Below are positions 8,820-16,819 of a stretch of DNA of 64,000 nucleotides, piece after piece. Position 1 is the stretch's first letter, and each line of letters begins with the position of its first letter. Under the pieces are notes generated by a model. It ran no database searches and was not told the origin of the DNA. It saw only the letters and a list, made by a program, of their open reading frames with translations. The DNA is from Sinorhizobium sp. A49 (lineage in GTDB: Bacteria; Pseudomonadota; Alphaproteobacteria; Rhizobiales; Rhizobiaceae): contig NZ_MUNW01000050.1 in assembly GCF_002002725.1 (NCBI RefSeq), positions 124,001-188,000 on the forward strand. Reading direction: 5' to 3'. Both the position numbers and the translations under genes were made by a program.

Positions 8820-9415
8820 GCAAATACCGGGTCTATCTGATCGACGATGATGAGGCCGTGCGCACAGCGCTCGCCTTTCTGCTGAGCACATACGGCATCA
8901 CCGTCGAAACCTTTGGCGATCCCCAGGCTTTCCTGACCCATGTCGATGAAGCGAAACCGGGATGCCTGATTGTCGATCTGCGCATGCCGCTGGTTTCGGG
9001 GCTGCAACTGCACGCAAAACTGGCCGAGCGCGGCATTGACTGGCCGACGATCATGATCACCGGCCATGGCGACGTCGCGGCCTGCCGTCGTGCCTTCAAG
9101 GCGGGCATCCAGGACTTTCTGACCAAGCCGGTCGACGGCGAGGTGCTGGTGGAAGCGCTGCAGCAGGCATTCGCCAGCTTCGACGCGCGGCTCGAAAAGC
9201 GCGAGGCACGCCAGCAGCTGGCCCGACTGACCGAACGCGAGCGCGAAGTCCTCGACATGGTTGCCTTGGGCTGGGCGAGCAAGGAGATCGCGGCAGCGCT
9301 CAACATTTCGGCAAGAACAATCGATGCGCACAGGGCGAAGATCGCCGACAAGCTCGGCACCAGTTCCGTGGCCGAGTTCGTGCGCTTGACGATGGCGGAG
9401 AAAGGGCCGGCATAG
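8816..9415 (+). CDS. FixJ-type response regulator
   Basis: A 199-residue partner of the preceding kinase. Receiver domain at residues 1-120: acidic pocket DDDEA, phosphoacceptor Asp54 in LIVDLRMP, and Lys104 in FLTKPVD. A LuxR/FixJ helix-turn-helix covers about 133-195 (LTEREREVLDMVALGWASKEIA, then ISARTIDAHRAKIADKLG). The start is GTG 8816, overlapping the kinase stop as GTGA, so the two are made together. A longer frame upstream lies inside the kinase and is not needed. It should activate transcription, plausibly of the gene downstream. Confidence 0.9.
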   Translation: MSKYRVYLIDDDEAVRTALAFLLSTYGITVETFGDPQAFLTHVDEAKPGCLIVDLRMPLVSGLQLHAKLAERGIDWPTIMITGHGDVAACRRAFKAGIQDFLTKPVDGEVLVEALQQAFASFDARLEKREARQQLARLTEREREVLDMVALGWASKEIAAALNISARTIDAHRAKIADKLGTSSVAEFVRLTMAEKGPA

Positions 9416-9530
9416 GTTGTCCTACCTATGCAGGGTGGTGGCATCGCGGATTCTGCCGCTCGGGCTGATTGGGTAGTTCTGGTTTCGGAAAAGCGAACCG
9501 CTTCCCCGGAACAAGGATAGGACCCACGCC

Positions 9531-10019
9531 ATGAACAAGACCCTTCTCGCAACGGCTTGCGCACTCGTCGTCGCCAGCGGCACCGCAAAGGCAGAACTGC
9601 TCACCGAAAAGAACATCCCGTCCAGCCTTGCCGTCGAGATCGCCGTGAATGCCGTTCAGGCCTGCGCCGCCGACAAGTACAACGTGACGGCAGCAGTGGT
9701 CGATCGCGCCGGCGTGCTGCGCGCGCTCGTGCGCGCCGACAATGCCGGCCCTCATACGGTTGGGGCGGCGCGTGCCAAGGCGTTCACGTCGGCATCATCA
9801 CGCACGCCGACCTCGAAAATGGCCGAGAACGTCGCCAAGAACCCGGCAGCGGCCGAGCTGGTCAACATTGAAGGCTTCCTCGTGCTTGCCGGCGGCGTCC
9901 CGATCAAGGCCGGCGACGTCACCATCGGTGCGATCGGCGTGGGTGGCGCTCCCGGCGGCAATCTCGACGAGGCCTGCGCCGCGACCGCAATTGAAAAGGC
10001 CGCCGGGCAACTCAAGTAA
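9531..10019 (+). CDS. Secreted GlcG/HbpS-family (DUF336, haem-degrading-like) protein
   Basis: A 162-residue exported protein. Signal peptide at residues 1-22 (LLATACALVVASGTAKAE). The mature part has the family's conserved pattern: AAVVDRAGVLRALVRAD, HTVGAARAKAFTSAS, EGFLVLAGGVPI and IGAIGVGGAPGGNLDEACA. In Streptomyces, HbpS is an extracellular haem-binding protein that modulates the sensor kinase SenS; other members sit in glycolate operons. It follows the kinase/regulator pair by 115 bases on the same strand, and no glycolate oxidase gene is present, so a signalling accessory role is more likely. Ribosome site AAGGA lies about 15 bases ahead of the ATG. Confidence 0.85.
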   Translation: MNKTLLATACALVVASGTAKAELLTEKNIPSSLAVEIAVNAVQACAADKYNVTAAVVDRAGVLRALVRADNAGPHTVGAARAKAFTSASSRTPTSKMAENVAKNPAAAELVNIEGFLVLAGGVPIKAGDVTIGAIGVGGAPGGNLDEACAATAIEKAAGQLK

Positions 10020-10057
10020 TTTGACCCGTGCTGACCGGGCCTTCGGCCAGATCCGCA

Positions 10058-10094
10058 ACGTCCCCCAGGGCGGCCACGCCGCCCTGGGGGACGT
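10058..10094 (+). terminator. Strong 17-bp hairpin after the GlcG/HbpS-like gene
   Basis: Arms ACGTCCCCCAGGGCGGC and its exact complement pair over 17 bases around a CAC loop, 38 bases after the stop codon. There is no T-tract, so it is either a terminator without a U-run or an mRNA 3'-end stabiliser. The stretch from here to 10537 contains no gene I can support; a 10-base inverted repeat (10421-10430 with 10507-10516) is the only other structure. Confidence 0.65.
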
Positions 10095-10537
10095 ATATCG
10101 ACGGCAGGTCGGTATCCTTCAAGCGCCGCGCAAGCGGCAGAATGTCGTCAGCATCCCTCTCTTTCACAATCGATTGTCTCGCTTCGCGGGATTTCCCAGC
10201 GGATCGAAATCTGCTGCACCGGACACGACGTCGAACTGGTAAATCGATCCTGCGCCCCCAGTTGCATAAGCGGCCCGCCACAGGCCTTCCACGATCACAG
10301 TGAACCGGCAGGCGCCGTCGTTCAGGGTGCCAGGGCAGCGCTCCGCTGCCACGGGCGCGTACTATTCAAGCGTCTCCTCACAGTGCGCTCAGGCCTGTCG
10401 AACGCCCACAACAGTATTGTGTTGCAGACAGGCAACATATTTGCCGTAAGAAATTGCACTTCGAAATTGTGCCTTGCCGAGCAAGCAATCCCGTGCGACG
10501 TTACATTGTCTGCAACCCACACTAAAGGAGGCGTGAG

Positions 10538-10642
10538 ATGACATATACTCTCTATAATATGCGCACTTCTGGTGGATCCGTTGCTGTACTCGGGATGCAC
10601 ATTGCATCCTGCTTTGCCCGCCCGGGTTCACAAAGCGCCTGA
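10538..10642 (+). CDS. Possible 34-residue small protein with an ideal ribosome site
   Basis: A short frame starting MTYTLYNMRTSGGSVAV, preceded by a perfect AAAGGAGG six bases before its ATG. The first dozen residues resemble the N-terminal strand and loop of glutathione S-transferases, then the similarity stops, so it may be a remnant of such a gene cut short by a deletion. It may also be a genuine small protein. It lies alone in a region with no other gene. Confidence 0.35.
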   Translation: MTYTLYNMRTSGGSVAVLGMHIASCFARPGSQSA

Positions 10643-10770
10643 ACGCTGACCGTCAACGGATCGGCATTTCCCAACTGACCTAACGTTACCGGCTTACCGC
10701 GAGAAAATTCGCGTCCAGGCCCAAATCAACTTTTAGAGGACCGATCGCGTCGCAGCGACGGGATAACAAT

Positions 10771-11031
10771 ATGCGTGAGACATCATTTGCAGTCTCCGGC
10801 ACTCTGCCGGCGACCCTCGACGACCTGTGCCGTACGTTCGGCATCTGGAGAACAACAACCGGCCTCGTTCGAGCAGCCTGGCGGCATCACCGGCTGGTCA
10901 ACCAGGCGACCGGTCTCTCCAACCGGATGCGCCGCGATATCGGGCTTCCCGAAATCGACGAGCCGCCCGATGATCCTTGGATCGCGGCCTGGGCATCGCC
11001 CAGGTGGGCTCCGACCGTTCGGATCAACTGA
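10771..11031 (+). CDS. DUF1127-domain small protein
   Basis: 86 residues. The C-terminal half matches the DUF1127 pattern common in rhizobia: a Trp/Arg-rich helix (AAWRHHRLVNQATG) followed by LSNRMRRDIGLPEIDE. Characterised small DUF1127 proteins bind RNA and affect sRNA turnover, phosphate or stress responses; this one has about 40 extra N-terminal residues that I do not recognise. It stands alone. The upstream sequence TTTTAGAGGACC gives a distant ribosome site (about 30 bases), so the exact start is uncertain. Confidence 0.7.
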   Translation: MRETSFAVSGTLPATLDDLCRTFGIWRTTTGLVRAAWRHHRLVNQATGLSNRMRRDIGLPEIDEPPDDPWIAAWASPRWAPTVRIN

Positions 11032-11211
11032 TGTGGGGACACAACCGTCAACCCGTCAGGGCGAGACGGTTGGTGCCACTATTGCCACACGGGCGCGACG
11101 CCAGTCGTGCCCGTGATCTGCTCTGACAGAGCCTTACCCTTGCTGCAGAATTTAGCGCTCAAGCGAACCAAGGGGCTTAATCGGCGAGCGACCGGCCGAC
11201 CGATGGCGCCA

Positions 11212-12031
11212 TCAGCCCCAAGTCAGTGGATCGAGCCGCAGATAGAAATCAAGACGGGCGCGATCGGGGGCCGAGATCCCCAGCGTCTCGAACAGCATCG
11301 CCGCCGCGCGCCGTTCCTGCTCCGCCGTCTTCCAGGTTTCACGCGCGTTAGCGGTCATCAGAGCCAGGTCAGCGTAGCGGTCTGCAGTGCCGAGACGACC
11401 GAGATCGATCATGCCCGTGCAGCGTAGAATTTGAGGGTCGACCATGAAATTCGGCATGCACGGGTCGCCGTGGCAGACCACCCGGTCCCTCGCCTCCTGC
11501 TCGAGGCGAAGTGCGAGTTCGCGCTCCACCCGTGCCAGCAATTCCGTTGCCGGCGTCTTCCGGTCGTCGTCCGGCAGGAAATCGGAGTTGACGCCATTGC
11601 GCGCAACCACGTCTGCAGCTCGTTCGAACATCGGCGCCAGGCTGCGATCGAAAGGGCATTGGCCGGCATCCAGCGCATGGAGAGCACCGAGTTGCCGGGC
11701 CATGGAAGGCCAGGCCGAAAGCAGGTCGGTAGCCGACAGCTCGGCGGCCGGCACGCCTTCTATTGCTGAAATTACGAGGCAGGCACCGTCCTCCGCCACG
11801 TGCCAATCGATAACGTCCGGCGTCAGGATGCCTTTGCCCTGCAGCCACAGGAGCCGATCGCGCTCGCCGGAAAGCTCGCCGGAGCGAGCAGCCGTTGCGA
11901 CCTTAGCATAGGCGCGCCCGTCGCCGCGCCGGTAGACGAAAATCTCCGGACTCGCCGGCCATGACAGGCATCCATTCGCAGGGCAAACGCCCGAGCAATT
12001 CCTGTGTCCAACTCAAAGCGAAGGCTCCCAC
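11212..12031 (-). pseudogene. Frameshifted aminoglycoside 3''-phosphotransferase (strA/APH(3'')-I-like)
   Basis: The two halves of a streptomycin-inactivating kinase lie in different frames. The N-terminal part (from GTG 12031 or TTG 12016) reads CEWMPVMAGESGDF, then the frame is lost. The rest reads FVYRRGDGRAYAKVATAARSG onward to LDFYLRLDPLTWG, including the catalytic loop VVCHGDPCMPNFMVD and IDLGRLGTADRYADLAL. These segments match StrA as I remember it, in order and over the whole length. The switch falls at a run of four T on the coding strand (plus-strand AAAA at 11939-11942); three T would restore one frame of about 272 residues. So it is a recent pseudogene or a sequencing error. No strB follows. 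Confidence 0.72.
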
Positions 12032-12202
12032 ACTCTTGAAACGGCTTGAGTTAGCTGGGTGTCGCCAGCAAAGATTGCAACGGTCGAACGACCGATAGCA
12101 GGGCGTCGCCAGCCAGTTCATACATAGGTGTATCCCGCGCCGATGCGCGATCAGTCGGTTGCAGTCAACACGGCAGCACAGCAGGACGAAGGAAATGTGG
12201 AC

Positions 12203-12607
12203 ATGAACCAGGCGCTCGCACTCATCGCTCTTGTGGTCCGTGACTATGACGAAGCAATCGATTTCTATGTGAACACGCTGAATTTCGTCCTGGTGGAGGA
12301 TAGCTACCAACCGGAACAGGACAAGCGCTGGGTCGTCGTCAAGCCTGCAGGTGACGGCAACACCTCCTTGCTTCTTGCGCGTGCGTCCAATGCCCATCAG
12401 CAGGACTTTATCGGCGACCAGGCGGGAGGACGGGTCTTTCTCTTCCTGCGAACCGACGACTTCTGGCGCGACTACAACAATTTGGTGGGGCGCGGTGTCG
12501 ATTTCGTCCGGGAACCCAAAGAAGCCTCCTACGGAACTGTCGCGGTCTTTAAGGACCTCTACGGCAACCTTTGGGATCTTGTTCAGTTTACGGATGGCAG
12601 GGCCTGA
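12203..12607 (+). CDS. VOC-family (glyoxalase/dioxygenase-fold) protein
   Basis: 134 residues, one vicinal-oxygen-chelate module: ALIALVVRDYDEAIDFYVNT at the start, GGRVFLFLRTDDF in the middle and VAVFKDLYGNLWDLVQF at the end, the usual pattern of small 'glyoxalase-like' proteins. Such proteins act in methylglyoxal detoxification, resistance or ring cleavage; the substrate cannot be told. The ATG at 12203 is preferred because AAGGAAAT lies a few bases ahead; an earlier in-frame start at 12128 adds 25 unconserved residues. It is divergent from the broken phosphotransferase gene. Confidence 0.8.
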   Translation: MNQALALIALVVRDYDEAIDFYVNTLNFVLVEDSYQPEQDKRWVVVKPAGDGNTSLLLARASNAHQQDFIGDQAGGRVFLFLRTDDFWRDYNNLVGRGVDFVREPKEASYGTVAVFKDLYGNLWDLVQFTDGRA

Positions 12608-12724
12608 GCGGCAGCCGAAGCCAATACAGCACAACAGGATATGGCGCTCGTGCCCGTCGATACTGCGATCGGGCCGAGCGGTGAAGCGTCCGATTTCGGG
12701 CCGCCGTTTTCCCGTAAATCGGGC

Positions 12725-12774
12725 TTGACTTAATCATAGCTCTCTGGTTATGGATTGAACCCATAGCCAGAGAG
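12725..12774 (+). promoter_or_regulatory. Promoter and inverted-repeat operator of the arsR-type operon
   Basis: A -35 TTGACT at 12725-12730 is followed 17 bases later by TTATGG as a possible -10. An inverted repeat, CTCTCTGGTTATGG (12740-12753) and CCATAGCCAGAGAG (12761-12774), one mismatch in 14, covers the -10 and start region. An ArsR-type repressor bound here would block its own promoter. It ends 13 bases before the arsR-like ATG. Confidence 0.6.
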
Positions 12775-12787
12775 TTATTGAATTACC

Positions 12788-13111
12788 ATGCCGCTACCAC
12801 ACGAAATCCTGTTCAAGACACTTGCCGACCCGACGCGGCGGGCGATCTTCGAACGGCTATGCCGCGAAGGCGACCAGACGGTCGGAGCCTTGACGGCACA
12901 TGCTGGGATTTCGCAACCGGCGGTTTCCAAACATCTGGGCGTGCTGAAGCGTGCCGGCTTGGTCAAGGATCGGCACGAAGGCCGGCTGACCCATTACAGC
13001 GCTGAGCTCGGTGCGCTTGACCCGCTAGTCGGCTGGGCAAAAGCGATGACCGGGTTCTGGCAGAACCGTTTTGACGACCTTGAAGACCTGCTCAAAAGGA
13101 TGGATCAATGA
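12788..13111 (+). CDS. ArsR-family transcriptional regulator
   Basis: A 107-residue winged-helix repressor: LFKTLADPTRRAIFERLCR, then the recognition helix region AGISQPAVSKHLGVLKRAGLV and wing DRHEGRLTHYS. It lacks the ELCVCDL metal site of ArsR/SmtB, so it is of the metal-independent type that usually precedes an SRPBCC protein gene. It overlaps the next gene by four bases (ATGA). An inverted repeat over its promoter makes autorepression likely. Confidence 0.9.
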   Translation: MPLPHEILFKTLADPTRRAIFERLCREGDQTVGALTAHAGISQPAVSKHLGVLKRAGLVKDRHEGRLTHYSAELGALDPLVGWAKAMTGFWQNRFDDLEDLLKRMDQ

Positions 13112-13518
13112 ACGAAACCGCAACCGAAACACGCACCGTCGTCGTTGAACGGGAGGTGCCCTATCCAGCGGAAAAAATCTGGCGCGCACTCACCCAGCCG
13201 CACCTGATCGAGGAATGGCTGATGAAGAACAACTTTCGCCCGGACAAGGGGCACCGCTTCAATCTCACGGCCGACTGGGGCTCCGTCGACTGCCAGGTGC
13301 AGACGGTCGAGGCCAACAAGTCGCTGTCCTACACCTGGGACACCAAGGACCTGAAGAGTGTCGTCACCTGGACGCTTACGCCGACGGGCGCCGGCACCCA
13401 CCTGCGGATGGAGCAATCCGGTTTCCGGCCGGATCAGCAGCCCTACTATCAAGGTGCACAGGCCGGATGGCCAAGGTTCGTTTCAGCTCTCGAGCAGGTC
13501 TTGGAGCGGCTGGACTGA
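13108..13518 (+). CDS. SRPBCC/AHSA1-domain protein
   Basis: 136 residues of the START/Bet v 1-like fold: VEREVPYPAEKIWRALTQPH near the N-terminus, then WGSVDCQVQTVEANKSLSYTW and a C-terminal helix (GAQAGWPRFVSALEQVLERL). These hydrophobic-pocket proteins bind lipids or small organics; paired with a metal-independent ArsR regulator they are widespread but seldom characterised. It is translationally coupled to the regulator gene. Its function is unknown beyond likely ligand binding. Confidence 0.85.
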   Translation: MNETATETRTVVVEREVPYPAEKIWRALTQPHLIEEWLMKNNFRPDKGHRFNLTADWGSVDCQVQTVEANKSLSYTWDTKDLKSVVTWTLTPTGAGTHLRMEQSGFRPDQQPYYQGAQAGWPRFVSALEQVLERLD

Positions 13519-13594
13519 CGATCAGACCGAAATCGTGTGTTTGCGCCGGGCGGATCATCCGATCCGTTCCGGCCGGCTTTTTGAGGAGGTGCCA

Positions 13595-13807
13595 ATGAAC
13601 TGGACCAATTGGATGCGACAGGTTCACCGCTGGACGTCACTTGCTTTCGCGGTGGTTGTCGCCGCCATCTTCATCACCCAGGGAATGGGCAGGCAACCAG
13701 CCGAATGGGTCTATTTCCTGCCGCTGTTTCCGCTCGCGATCCTGCTGGCCACCGGCCTTTACATGTTCGTGCTGCCCTATCTCGGCCGACGGCATACGGC
13801 CGGTTAG
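13595..13807 (+). CDS. Small two-helix inner-membrane protein
   Basis: 70 residues with two hydrophobic segments (SLAFAVVVAAIFITQGM, about residues 16-32, and FLPLFPLAILLATGLYMFVL, about 41-60) and an amphipathic start MNWTNWMRQVHRW. The ATG is preceded by GAGGAGG six bases away. It is the third gene of the arsR/SRPBCC operon. Similar small proteins follow ArsR/SRPBCC pairs in related bacteria, from memory; the function is unknown. Confidence 0.75.
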   Translation: MNWTNWMRQVHRWTSLAFAVVVAAIFITQGMGRQPAEWVYFLPLFPLAILLATGLYMFVLPYLGRRHTAG

Positions 13808-13818
13808 GAGCAGGCGGC

Positions 13819-14316
13819 ATGGCCGGCAAGACGACCAGAAAGCCGACAAAGACATCGAAGAAGCCGACGGCCAAGAAAGCCAAAGCTGGCGGTGCGGCTC
13901 CGGCCGCGTCAGGCGAAGTCCCACTGCTGTCCGGCGGCAACCCGCAGATTGCCAAGGGCTATGGCGATGCCCCCGTCCAGGCCTATATCGCGGCGATGCC
14001 GGGCTGGAAGAGCGATGTCGGACGGCGCCTCGACGCACTCATCGAACGCGCGGTCCCCGATGTCTACAAGGCTGTGAAATGGAACTCTCCGCTCTATGGT
14101 CTTGAAGGCGAGGGTTGGTTCCTCGGTGTCCATGTCTTCACCAAGTACATCAAGGTGGCATTCTTCCGCGGCGCGTCTCTCGATCCGGTCCCGCCCGGCC
14201 AATCGAAGCAGCAGGACGTGCGCTATCTCGACATTCGCGAGGATGACGATCTCGATGAAGAACAATTCGCCGATTGGGTAAAGCAAGCCAGCCAATTGCC
14301 CGGCGAACGCATGTGA
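13819..14316 (+). CDS. DUF1801-domain protein with a Lys-rich N-terminal tail
   Basis: 165 residues. The first 25 are Lys/Thr/Ala-rich (KPTKTSKKPTAKKAKAG), reminiscent of nucleic-acid-binding tails. The remainder is a DUF1801 (YdhG-like) domain: ALIERAVPDVYKAVKWNSPLY, VHVFTKYIKVAFFRGASLD and RYLDIREDDDLDEEQF. The ATG at 13819 follows GGAGCAGG. It is the last gene of the arsR operon, 11 bases after the membrane protein gene. Function unknown; the fold is thought to bind small ligands. Confidence 0.82.
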   Translation: MAGKTTRKPTKTSKKPTAKKAKAGGAAPAASGEVPLLSGGNPQIAKGYGDAPVQAYIAAMPGWKSDVGRRLDALIERAVPDVYKAVKWNSPLYGLEGEGWFLGVHVFTKYIKVAFFRGASLDPVPPGQSKQQDVRYLDIREDDDLDEEQFADWVKQASQLPGERM

Positions 14317-14501
14317 CAATCGGCGGGTGGCGCAACCGGATGCCAATACCCGGGAGCGCCGGTCGGGTGGCAATCCCGCCGCGCGCTCCTGCACGCTCAG
14401 GCCAAGCTCTGCAGCGTTAACGCTCCATTAAGCATAGCGAGAATGCAGCCGTCCGACAGGCTTGGGAACGAGTCGGGCTTCACCTAAGTACACGCTCCTC
14501 A

Positions 14502-14539
14502 CCCGATGCTGGGTGATTTGCCCGATGCTGGGCGATTTG
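14502..14539. repeat. Tandem 19-base direct repeat
   Basis: Two adjacent copies of CCCGATGCTGGGTGATTTG, the second with one change (T to C), directly upstream of the ribosome site of the small gene at 14550. It could be a duplicated regulator site or a simple slippage product. The rest of 14317-14501 holds nothing recognisable. Confidence 0.7.
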
Positions 14540-14549
14540 ATGGAGTGAC

Positions 14550-14759
14550 ATGATGTCAATGGAAAATGAGGCCGCCGCGCAGGCGCTGGCGCTCGATCGA
14601 TCGGTCAGCGATGCCGAAATCAGTATCGCCATCTCCCATGCGCAAAACGCCATCGAGGCCGCGGGTGAGACACAGACCCCGGGACTGCGCCGCGCGCTGC
14701 AGGTCAAGGATGCGCTCGAAGGCGCGCTGCGGCTCCGCGGCCGAGCCATCGGCCAGTGA
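14550..14759 (+). CDS. Small hypothetical protein, 69 residues
   Basis: Not recognised. It is probably all-helical (AAAQALALDRSVSDAEISIA, then ALQVKDALEGALRLRG), without membrane or signal segments. GGAG lies six bases before the first of three closely spaced ATGs (14550, 14553, 14559), so the exact start may be any of them. A tandem repeat sits just upstream. Confidence 0.55.
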   Translation: MMSMENEAAAQALALDRSVSDAEISIAISHAQNAIEAAGETQTPGLRRALQVKDALEGALRLRGRAIGQ

Positions 14760-14843
14760 CCTCATGAATTCTGCAGGCCGAATGGTCGTCGCTTGCGTCG
14801 CAAGCACGGCGGATAGGTTCCGTACCGTCAAACAGGATCTACG

Positions 14844-15032
14844 ATGCAACTGATGTCCATGCCGGCTGTTGCCGGCATCTCCCTGGGCGTTGCGATCGCC
14901 AGCATCTTCTCTCGCAAGCATCGTGGAAAACCCATCGGCGAGAGGACCCTCGCCGCCCTGGGAAGTTTCCTGGCAACGCTTCTCGCACTGCTGGCTCTCA
15001 ACTTCGGAATCTTCTGCGTCCAGCAATCTTAG
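14844..15032 (+). CDS. Small membrane protein, 62 residues
   Basis: Not recognised. Two hydrophobic stretches (AGISLGVAIASIF and LGSFLATLLALLALNFGIF) flank a basic loop SRKHRGKPIGER, so it is probably a two-helix inner-membrane protein with the loop inside. A start at 14844 follows AGGAT; ATG 14853 is an alternative. It is convergent with the peptide ABC ATPase gene, about 100 bases away. Confidence 0.5.
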   Translation: MQLMSMPAVAGISLGVAIASIFSRKHRGKPIGERTLAALGSFLATLLALLALNFGIFCVQQS

Positions 15033-15136
15033 CTGGACGCATTCGGGGCGTTGTCGATCACGACTGGAGCAACCAAGCGTCGAACTCTGTCGCGGGCAGG
15101 CGTTCGCGCGCCGCAGAATCGCCCGAGGTGTCCGGG

Positions 15137-16819
15137 CTAAGCAACCGCCCGCAATGCCGGATCGGGAATAGGGACCGCCGCCATCAGTGCTCTTGTGTAG
15201 GGCTCCTTGGGGTCTTCGAACACGGCGCGGCGTGTGCCCATCTCGACGATACGGCCACCGCGCATCACGGCGACGTGGTGCGACATGCGCTCGATCACCG
15301 CCATATCGTGGGAGACGAAGAGATAGGCGAGCCCCATCGTCTCCTGAAGTTCCAACATCAGGTCCAGCACGCGGGCTCGCACCGAGACGTCGAGTGCAGC
15401 AACGCTTTCGTCGGCAACGATCAGCTTCGGATTGACGGCGAGTGCCCGTGCGATGCAGATGCGCTGGCGCTGGCCGCCGGAAAACTCGTGCGGATAACGG
15501 CTGGCTGCATCCGGACCGAGCCCGACGCGCCGCAGAAGGTCGGCAACCCGATCTTCCTGCTCGCTTCTGTTGCCGATACCGTGGATGATCAGCGGCTCGG
15601 CGATCGCAGCCCCCACTGCCATGCGCGGGTCGAGCGAGGCATAGGGATCCTGAAAGATCATCTGCGCCGAGCGCCGCACCGGCCGCATCTGGCGCTGGCT
15701 GAGCGGGCCGATATCGCACCCGTCGACGAGAACTTCGCCGCTGAACGGCACCAGCCCGAGTACCGCCTTGCCGGTGGTCGACTTGCCCGACCCACTTTCG
15801 CCGACGAGCCCCAGGGTCTGGCCGGGCAGGATTTCGAAGGAGACATCGCTGACCGCCGGCCGGCTTTCCTTCCCCTTCGAGAACCAACCCGCTTTCTTGC
15901 CGTAGTGAACCTCAAGGCCGCGCACCGCCAGCACGGGGCTTGCCGTCTCCGGGCTCCCGGCCAGCGGCTCAGACCCCACGCGCGGCGGGGCATCGGTGCC
16001 GGCATGAGCGCCCAATCTCGGCACCGCCGCCAGAAGCTCGCGGGTGTAAGGCGCTTTTGGTGCCTCAAAGATCGGTAGCACCCCGCCCTGCTCGACAACC
16101 CTTCCCTGCTGCATGATGACGACGCGGTCGGCCATCTGCGCGACCACGCCCATGTCGTGGGTGATCAGGATGATCGAGGCGCCGAATTCCTGCTTCAGTT
16201 CCTTCATCAGCTTCAGGATCTGCGCCTGCACCGTAACATCAAGTGCCGTCGTCGGTTCGTCGGCGATCAACACCTTCGGCCGGCAGGAAAGCGCCATGGC
16301 GATCATCACCCGCTGGCGCATGCCGCCGGAGAGTTCATGTGGATACTGCATCAACCGTCGCGCCGGCTCTGTGATGTGCACGGCATCGAGCATGCGCAGT
16401 GCCACTGCTTCGGCCGCCCCCCCTTCCGACCCCTGGTGCTCGCGGATCGCCTCGGTTAGCTGCGCGCCGATCGACATCACGGGATTGAGCGACGTCATCG
16501 GCTCCTGAAACACCATGGCGACATCGCTGCCGCGCACACTGCGCATGGCGCTATTGCTGAGGCGCGATAGTTCACGACCTGCAAGCTGGATGCTGCCGGA
16601 GGCGATCCGCAGCGAGGCCTTCGGCAACAACCCCATGATCGCCAACGAAGTGACGGATTTGCCCGATCCGCTCTCGCCGGCAATGCACAGCGTCTCGCCG
16701 AACTTCAGCTCGAAGCTGACCTCGTCGAGCACGCGCTTGGCGCCTTCGGGCGTTCGTGCATCGACGCACAGTCTGTCGACACTGAGAACCGGCGGGGGAG
16801 CGGATTGGGATGCTGTCAC
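15137..16819 (-). CDS. Peptide/nickel-type ABC transporter, fused double ATPase (DppD-DppF in one chain)
   Basis: 560 residues holding two complete ATPase domains. First, about 1-265: GESGSGKSVTSLAIMG, signature LSGGMRQR, VLIADEPTTALDVT. Second, about 300-555: GESGSGKSTTGKAVLG, signature FSGGQRQR, LIVADESVAALDVS. The second Walker B has Glu-Ser in place of Glu-Pro, which is usual in DppF/OppF-type domains. This GsiA/YejF-like fusion drives a type-5 (oligopeptide) importer. It is the last gene of the operon and its ATG overlaps the acetamidase stop (ATGA). The importer it powers is encoded by the permease and binding-protein genes upstream. Confidence 0.92.
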   Translation of the reverse strand: MTASQSAPPPVLSVDRLCVDARTPEGAKRVLDEVSFELKFGETLCIAGESGSGKSVTSLAIMGLLPKASLRIASGSIQLAGRELSRLSNSAMRSVRGSDVAMVFQEPMTSLNPVMSIGAQLTEAIREHQGSEGGAAEAVALRMLDAVHITEPARRLMQYPHELSGGMRQRVMIAMALSCRPKVLIADEPTTALDVTVQAQILKLMKELKQEFGASIILITHDMGVVAQMADRVVIMQQGRVVEQGGVLPIFEAPKAPYTRELLAAVPRLGAHAGTDAPPRVGSEPLAGSPETASPVLAVRGLEVHYGKKAGWFSKGKESRPAVSDVSFEILPGQTLGLVGESGSGKSTTGKAVLGLVPFSGEVLVDGCDIGPLSQRQMRPVRRSAQMIFQDPYASLDPRMAVGAAIAEPLIIHGIGNRSEQEDRVADLLRRVGLGPDAASRYPHEFSGGQRQRICIARALAVNPKLIVADESVAALDVSVRARVLDLMLELQETMGLAYLFVSHDMAVIERMSHHVAVMRGGRIVEMGTRRAVFEDPKEPYTRALMAAVPIPDPALRAVA

